Shown: piece by piece, positions 60,262 to 64,000 of the stretch | Layout of the letters: each line of letters begins with the position of its first letter | Position numbering within the stretch: position 1 is the first letter of the stretch | Assembly: GCF_032017025.1 (NCBI RefSeq) | Contig: NZ_DALZQO010000005.1 | Span: 71,618 to 135,617, forward strand | Direction of reading: 5' to 3' | Length of the DNA stretch: 64,000 bases | Origin: Hydrogenoanaerobacterium sp032017025 | GTDB taxonomy: Bacteria; Bacillota; Clostridia; Oscillospirales; Ruminococcaceae | Made by a program: the position numbers and the translations under genes | The notes under the pieces: model-generated | What the model was told of the DNA's origin: nothing | The model's input: the letters and a program-made list of their open reading frames with translations, nothing else | Database searches by the model: none

Positions 60262-61320
60262 TTATGCTACCATTTTCAACTCGCAGCCGGTGTAGTAATG
60301 GTTTAAAATTTCATCAAAGGTAGAGCCCTGCCGCGCCATATAGTCCGCCCCGTATTGGCTTAGCCCCACGCCATGCCCATAGCCGCGTATAGTAAAGGTG
60401 AAGGTGTTGCCGTTTGATGCAAGGTCAAAATCAGCGGAGCGCAGGCCAAAAACACGCCGGATATCTTTACCGGCAAGCTGCTTGTTTCCTGCCATAACGC
60501 TGAGCACATACCCCGATTCCGAGCGGCTTACAACCCGGAGCCAAGTGTTTTTATCCTTGCCAAGCTGAATACCGCTGTCTTCCGCCAGCAGCTTCTCCTG
60601 CACCTCCTGCGCGGTAAACTCCGCAGTGCTTTCGTAATTGGGGGCAAGGGTATCTCCAAAACTTTCTACCGGTACGAGATAGGGTGCGCTGCCCTGCCAC
60701 ACATTACCGGCATATTCGGTTTGGCCGGTGCTGATGGCATGATACGCCGCCACAATCGGTTCATCCTCGTACGCCATCACATAAGAGCTGCCCAAATCTG
60801 CCGCTTTACAAATCTTGTCCCAGTAAATATCAAATTTATCGCCAAAACGCTCCTTCGCCTGCGCCTCGGTAACATAGCCCTCCCAGTTGTCGGGGTCGGC
60901 CGAGAAATCTGCGCCCTTCAGTCCAGGGTCAGCATTTTTTTTCTGCTCAATTTGGCAGCGAACTGCATAGGTATTTGCTGCTACCGCCTGCGCTGCGAGC
61001 GACTGCGTGTGAAAGCTGGGCGGCATTTCGGCACACACGGCGCCGCGCACATAATCAATGCGTTTTACTTTTTGTACCTTGCCGGTTGAGCGGTTGAGAA
61101 TGCGGAATGTATCGGCTGCCTCAATTGTTTGCAGCTCAGGTGTATCCTGCTGTGGAACTTTATTGACCTCAGCCTGTGAAACCGCCTGTGCGGGCTGCTG
61201 TGAAGCCTGAACCGTACTCTGAGCAGGAGCGGGCACAGGCAGCGAAGAGCCCACTGCTACGAGCGGCAAGCAGAGCGTCAGTACAGCGAAGACAGAAAAA
61301 AGCATGAGAGGAATCTTCAT
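60262..61320 (-). CDS. SpoIID/LytB-domain protein
   Basis: 352 residues. Single N-terminal membrane anchor/signal (about 3-22), a Pro/Ala/Gln-rich linker to about residue 80, then the SpoIID domain: RIDYVRGAVCAEMPPSFHTQ with the catalytic Glu, LAAQAVAANTYAVRCQ, and the C-terminal GYGHGVGLSQYGADYMARQG. SpoIID is a lytic transglycosylase that cuts peptidoglycan during forespore engulfment. Its presence suggests a spore-former, although LytB-like paralogues also exist. ATG 61320 follows AAAGG by 9 bases; the open frame extends to 61413 without a site. Confidence 0.88.
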   Translation of the reverse strand: MKIPLMLFSVFAVLTLCLPLVAVGSSLPVPAPAQSTVQASQQPAQAVSQAEVNKVPQQDTPELQTIEAADTFRILNRSTGKVQKVKRIDYVRGAVCAEMPPSFHTQSLAAQAVAANTYAVRCQIEQKKNADPGLKGADFSADPDNWEGYVTEAQAKERFGDKFDIYWDKICKAADLGSSYVMAYEDEPIVAAYHAISTGQTEYAGNVWQGSAPYLVPVESFGDTLAPNYESTAEFTAQEVQEKLLAEDSGIQLGKDKNTWLRVVSRSESGYVLSVMAGNKQLAGKDIRRVFGLRSADFDLASNGNTFTFTIRGYGHGVGLSQYGADYMARQGSTFDEILNHYYTGCELKMVA

Positions 61321-61486
61321 CTTAAACAACCTTTCTGTTGAAAAATGTACTTGTGTTTTGCAAACGATAAAACAGAAACTTTCATATTTTTTAAACAAAC
61401 TACCTAAATCCAAGAAATAAATGCTCTAAATTTTGCTAATATGAATTATAACTTTGCGAAACTTTCAAATCTTAACATGATTTTGC

Positions 61487-61515
61487 TTGACTTCTCGGTT
61501 TGTCTGGGCTATAGT
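61487..61515 (+). promoter_or_regulatory. Predicted promoter of the citrate synthase gene
   Basis: TTGACT 61487-61492, 17-base spacer, TATAGT 61510-61515; leader of about 75 bases to ATG 61598, which has GGGGGAG ahead. Confidence 0.7.
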
Positions 61516-61597
61516 AGTAATAATATTTTTGCACAGTTGATCTAGGTATGACCTCGGTGGCTGTATTTCTAATTCTAAGAAAAATGGGGGAGCAATC

Positions 61598-62980
61598 ATG
61601 ACATTTAGTTCTGCCAAGTACGGTGTCGCACCCGAAGACGAGCGTGCTGACATTAAAATACTATGCGACGAGTATCGTAAGTATAACCATATCGATCCCT
61701 CTGCTTTCGAGCGGTATGGGGTAAAACGTGGCTTGCGTAACGCCGATGGAACCGGTGTTATGGCGGGTATTACTAATATTTGTAACGTACATGGCTATGT
61801 TATGGATGAAGGTGAAAAAGCACCGATTGACGGTGAGCTGATTTACCGCGGCATCAACGTGGAAAAACTGATTGATGGCTGTGAAAAAGAGGATCGCTAC
61901 GGGTTTGAAGAAGCGGTTTGGCTGTTGCTGTTTGGCAATTTGCCCACAAAAACGCAGCTTACCGATTTCACCACGCTGCTTGCTCAAATGCGTGAGCTGC
62001 CCGACACCTTTACCGAGGATATGATTTTAAAAGCCCCTTCGCCGGACATTATGAATAAGCTTGCACGCTCTGTGCTGGCCCTGTATTCGTACGATGAAGA
62101 CCCCGATGATTGCTCGCTTGAGAATGTCATTCGCCAGTCGGTAGAGCTTGTGGCGAGAATGCCCACCATTATGGTAAGTGCTTATCAGGTAAAACGCCGC
62201 TTTTACGACCATAAGAGCATGTATTTCCACCCGCCCAAGGCAAACCACTCCATTGCGCAGACGATTCTGTATACCATGCGCTCCGATAAAACCTTTACCG
62301 AAGAAGAGGCAAAGCTATTGGATAAATGCATGATTTTGCATGCAGAGCACGGCGGCGGCAACAACTCCACCTTTGCAACCCGCGTGCTCACTTCGTCCGG
62401 TACCGATACCTATTCCGCCATCGCTGCGGGTATCGGCTCGCTTAAGGGGCCGCTGCATGGCGGCGCGAATGCCAAGGTTATGCAGATGATGGAGAGCATC
62501 AAAGAGAATGTGAAAGACTGGAAAAACGACGACGAGCTTGCGGCATTCCTCACCAAGCTGGTACGCAAAGAGGCGGGCGATCTTTCGGGTAAAATTTATG
62601 GAATGGGCCATGCCGTTTACACCAAGAGCGACCCAAGAGCAACGATTCTCAAGGCAAATGCACTTAAGCTTGCCGAAAACACCGAGTTTATCGACGAGTT
62701 TAAGCTGATTGAAAGTGTTGAACGCCTTGCGCCTCAGGTGCTTTCGGCTGTAAAGGGTGAAAAGAAGATTATCTGTGCCAATGTGGACCTTTACTCCGGC
62801 ATGGTTTACAAGATGCTGCGCATTCCGCCGGAGCTATTCACCCCGCTGTTTGCCAGTTCGCGCATTGGCGGCTGGTGCGCGCACCGCGTTGAAGAGCTTA
62901 TCACCGGCGGCAGAATTATTCGTCCGGCTTATAAAGCGGTTTCGAAAGATCGTGAGTATATTCCTCTGGAAGAAAGATAA
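61598..62980 (+). CDS. Citrate synthase
   Basis: 460-residue citrate/2-methylcitrate synthase, condensing oxaloacetate with acetyl-CoA. Catalytic segments: MILHAEHGGGNNSTFATR with the oxaloacetate His, GSLKGPLHGGANAKVM with the acetyl-CoA His, GMGHAVYTKSDPRA, and NVDLYSGMVYKMLRIPPELF with the catalytic Asp (DLYS), then ASSRIGGWCAHRVEEL. Length and the extended N-terminus (about 60 residues before the core) match the clostridial form. No other TCA genes lie nearby, so it may feed glutamate synthesis. Ends at a terminator. Confidence 0.96.
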   Translation: MTFSSAKYGVAPEDERADIKILCDEYRKYNHIDPSAFERYGVKRGLRNADGTGVMAGITNICNVHGYVMDEGEKAPIDGELIYRGINVEKLIDGCEKEDRYGFEEAVWLLLFGNLPTKTQLTDFTTLLAQMRELPDTFTEDMILKAPSPDIMNKLARSVLALYSYDEDPDDCSLENVIRQSVELVARMPTIMVSAYQVKRRFYDHKSMYFHPPKANHSIAQTILYTMRSDKTFTEEEAKLLDKCMILHAEHGGGNNSTFATRVLTSSGTDTYSAIAAGIGSLKGPLHGGANAKVMQMMESIKENVKDWKNDDELAAFLTKLVRKEAGDLSGKIYGMGHAVYTKSDPRATILKANALKLAENTEFIDEFKLIESVERLAPQVLSAVKGEKKIICANVDLYSGMVYKMLRIPPELFTPLFASSRIGGWCAHRVEELITGGRIIRPAYKAVSKDREYIPLEER

Positions 62981-63015
62981 GCCTATACTTGCAATTTAAA
63001 CTGAATATCGTTACT

Positions 63016-63055
63016 ATAAAGGAGTACACATTTTATATGTACTCCTTTATTTTGT
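63016..63055 (+). terminator. Terminator after citrate synthase
   Basis: ATAAAGGAGTACA / TGTACTCCTTTAT, 13-bp stem with a 9-base loop, then TTTGTTT. Confidence 0.82.
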
Positions 63056-63069
63056 TTGGGAGGGCTAGG

Positions 63070-63900
63070 ATGAACCATTCTACAAAAAAGGGAGCAAAGG
63101 CAGCTTACCTTACCTTTATACTGGGTGCGGTGCTGCTGGTATGCTTTCGTATGGTCCTAAAATTAGATTTTATTGACCCGCAAACGGGCTTTTATAGTAC
63201 ACACAGTATATTGGATTCCGCTTTTCATTTGATCTTTGCAGGCTTCTTACTGGCTTTACTGATCTTTTCTTATTCTGGCCATCAAAAATTTTCACAAGAA
63301 CCGCTCCCTTCTATGAAACCGGCGAGCGCTACGGCTACCATATTGGGCATGGCAATCGAGTTTAAAGCGCTGACCGACAGCTACAAACTATTTACGCAGC
63401 TGACGGGTGGTGAACCGTTTAAAACAATGGATTTGCTGCTGACGATGGTCACACTGCTCATTTCGGTGGTTACGGGTGTGGTGATGATTGTACTGGCAGT
63501 AAACATGGGTTCTGATTCATTGAAAGGATACTCCGTTTCTGCTGTTTTAGTGGTGACGGTGCTGTACCAGTGCTTGATGCTGATTGAACGATTTACCTCG
63601 CGCACTTCACCCGTCACAATTTCCGACGATATGCTTGAGGTGCTGATGCTGGTATTTGCGATTTTGTTTATGATGGCGCAGGCACGGATTATTACAAGAA
63701 TAAACCTCAACAAGGGTTACCGTCTGCTGGAGTTTTCCGGCTATGCCTGTGCCCTCACCGCACTGGTTTTGCTCATCCCCGAGCTGTTTGGCATATTGAT
63801 TGGCAGGCTGACATTTGAGGCAGGGCGAACCCCAGAGTTTGTCTACGATATAGCGCTTATGATGTACTGCGCGGTATTTACAAGGCGGGCAACGCGCTGA
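63070..63900 (+). CDS. Polytopic membrane protein of unknown function
   Basis: 276 residues with about seven hydrophobic segments: LTFILGAVLLVCFRMV, HLIFAGFLLALLIFSY, ATILGMAIEF, LLTMVTLLISVVTGVVMIVL, VSAVLVVTVLYQCLMLI, LEVLMLVFAILFMMAQ and YACALTALVLLIPELF. No recognised motif or catalytic residues. The ATG at 63070 has GGGAGG ahead; the frame's earlier codons coincide with the preceding terminator. The next feature is a strong terminator, so it is a single-gene unit. Confidence 0.7.
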   Translation: MNHSTKKGAKAAYLTFILGAVLLVCFRMVLKLDFIDPQTGFYSTHSILDSAFHLIFAGFLLALLIFSYSGHQKFSQEPLPSMKPASATATILGMAIEFKALTDSYKLFTQLTGGEPFKTMDLLLTMVTLLISVVTGVVMIVLAVNMGSDSLKGYSVSAVLVVTVLYQCLMLIERFTSRTSPVTISDDMLEVLMLVFAILFMMAQARIITRINLNKGYRLLEFSGYACALTALVLLIPELFGILIGRLTFEAGRTPEFVYDIALMMYCAVFTRRATR

Positions 63901-63911
63901 TATGGGATTGT

Positions 63912-63943
63912 AAAAGGAGGGTGCATGAAGCACCCTCCTTTTT
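63912..63943 (+). terminator. Terminator after the membrane protein gene
   Basis: AAAAGGAGGGTGC-ATGAA-GCACCCTCCTTTT, 13-bp perfect stem plus T. Confidence 0.93.
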
Positions 63944-63960
63944 CGGCTCTGCTTTAGCAG

Positions 63961-63990
63961 GTGCGTTAGGCGTCTTGCCGCCTAATGCAC
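63961..63990. repeat. Hairpin of unknown role at the window end
   Basis: GTGCGTTAGGCG (63961-63972), loop TCTTGC, CGCCTAATGCAC (63979-63990); 12-bp stem with one G-U pair and no T run, just after the terminator. The window ends ten bases later, so its context is missing. Confidence 0.6.
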
Positions 63991-64000
63991 AAATAGCCGC

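Noticed and set aside
63961..63990. GTTAGGC...GCCTAAT pairing resembling an integron attC core
   Set aside because: In attC sites the order is GCCTAAC at the left and GTTAGGC at the right, with a longer centre; here the order is reversed, the left partner ends in T, and no cassette or integrase gene is seen.
1..64000. tRNA, rRNA, CRISPR arrays, transposases, phage genes
   Set aside because: None could be recognised on either strand; the repeats found are terminators, operators or promoter elements.

Overview
The window looks like a chromosomal segment of an anaerobic, probably spore-forming low-to-mid-GC Firmicute of the class Clostridia, most likely an Oscillospirales/Ruminococcaceae-type gut bacterium. 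This is an inference from gene content: Gram-positive Shine-Dalgarno sites (AGGAGG), sigma-A type promoters, a SpoIID homologue, an oxygen-sensitive glycyl radical enzyme, lipoprotein-type ABC binding proteins, YesMN-type sensors and DUF503/YwbE/DUF47 family genes. No tRNA, rRNA, CRISPR array, prophage or insertion sequence was recognised. The left edge cuts an ABC-F gene. A run of 10 N at 29033-29042 is an assembly gap inside a ROK regulator gene.

Layout. 1-8.2 kb: ABC-F ATPase (partial), DEAD-box RNA helicase, a YitT membrane protein behind a structured, terminator-bearing leader, an NfeD/SPFH membrane pair, and an MBOAT/DHHW pair for polymer O-acylation. 8.4-14.6 kb: a KdpDE-like two-component system diverging from a phosphate (PiT-DUF47) and potassium (TrkH-TrkA) transport operon. 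14.7-25.5 kb: aldose epimerase, an MsmX/UgpC-type sugar ABC ATPase diverging from an AraC regulator, acetyltransferases, a CheW-CZB zinc-sensing chemotaxis protein, a WYL regulator with matching operators in front of itself and a GyrI/GNAT operon, a metallophosphoesterase and several small genes.

25.5-45.5 kb is a large carbohydrate-use region and the most interesting part. A ROK repressor diverges from a ROK sugar kinase plus a GmhA-like SIS isomerase. A second ROK repressor diverges from an operon encoding a radical-SAM activase, a glycyl radical enzyme with an unusual glycyl loop, a sedoheptulokinase-like FGGY kinase, a class I mannose-6-phosphate isomerase homologue and a DUF4432 mutarotase-like protein. 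Next come a ribose-type ABC importer (ATPase, permease, binding lipoprotein), a membrane-tethered solute-binding sensor, an AraC-type response regulator and a YesM-type histidine kinase. A working model (inference) is that the sensor system induces the importer through direct repeats abutting its promoter, the imported sugar is phosphorylated and isomerised, and the glycyl radical enzyme performs a radical C-O or C-C cleavage on the sugar or a derivative. The substrate is unknown. The kinase and isomerase types hint at a seven-carbon ketose or an anhydro-sugar.

45.5-49.3 kb: small DUF1905, YwbE and CMD-family genes and a degenerate-GGDEF/EAL phosphodiesterase. 49.3-60.1 kb is a complete nucleoside scavenging operon on the minus strand: deoC, deoD, deoB, cdd, a BMP-type binding lipoprotein, an ABC ATPase and two permeases, and pyrimidine-nucleoside phosphorylase. 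It diverges from a DeoR-type repressor. 60.2-64 kb: a SpoIID/LytB-domain protein, citrate synthase, and an unrecognised polytopic membrane protein.
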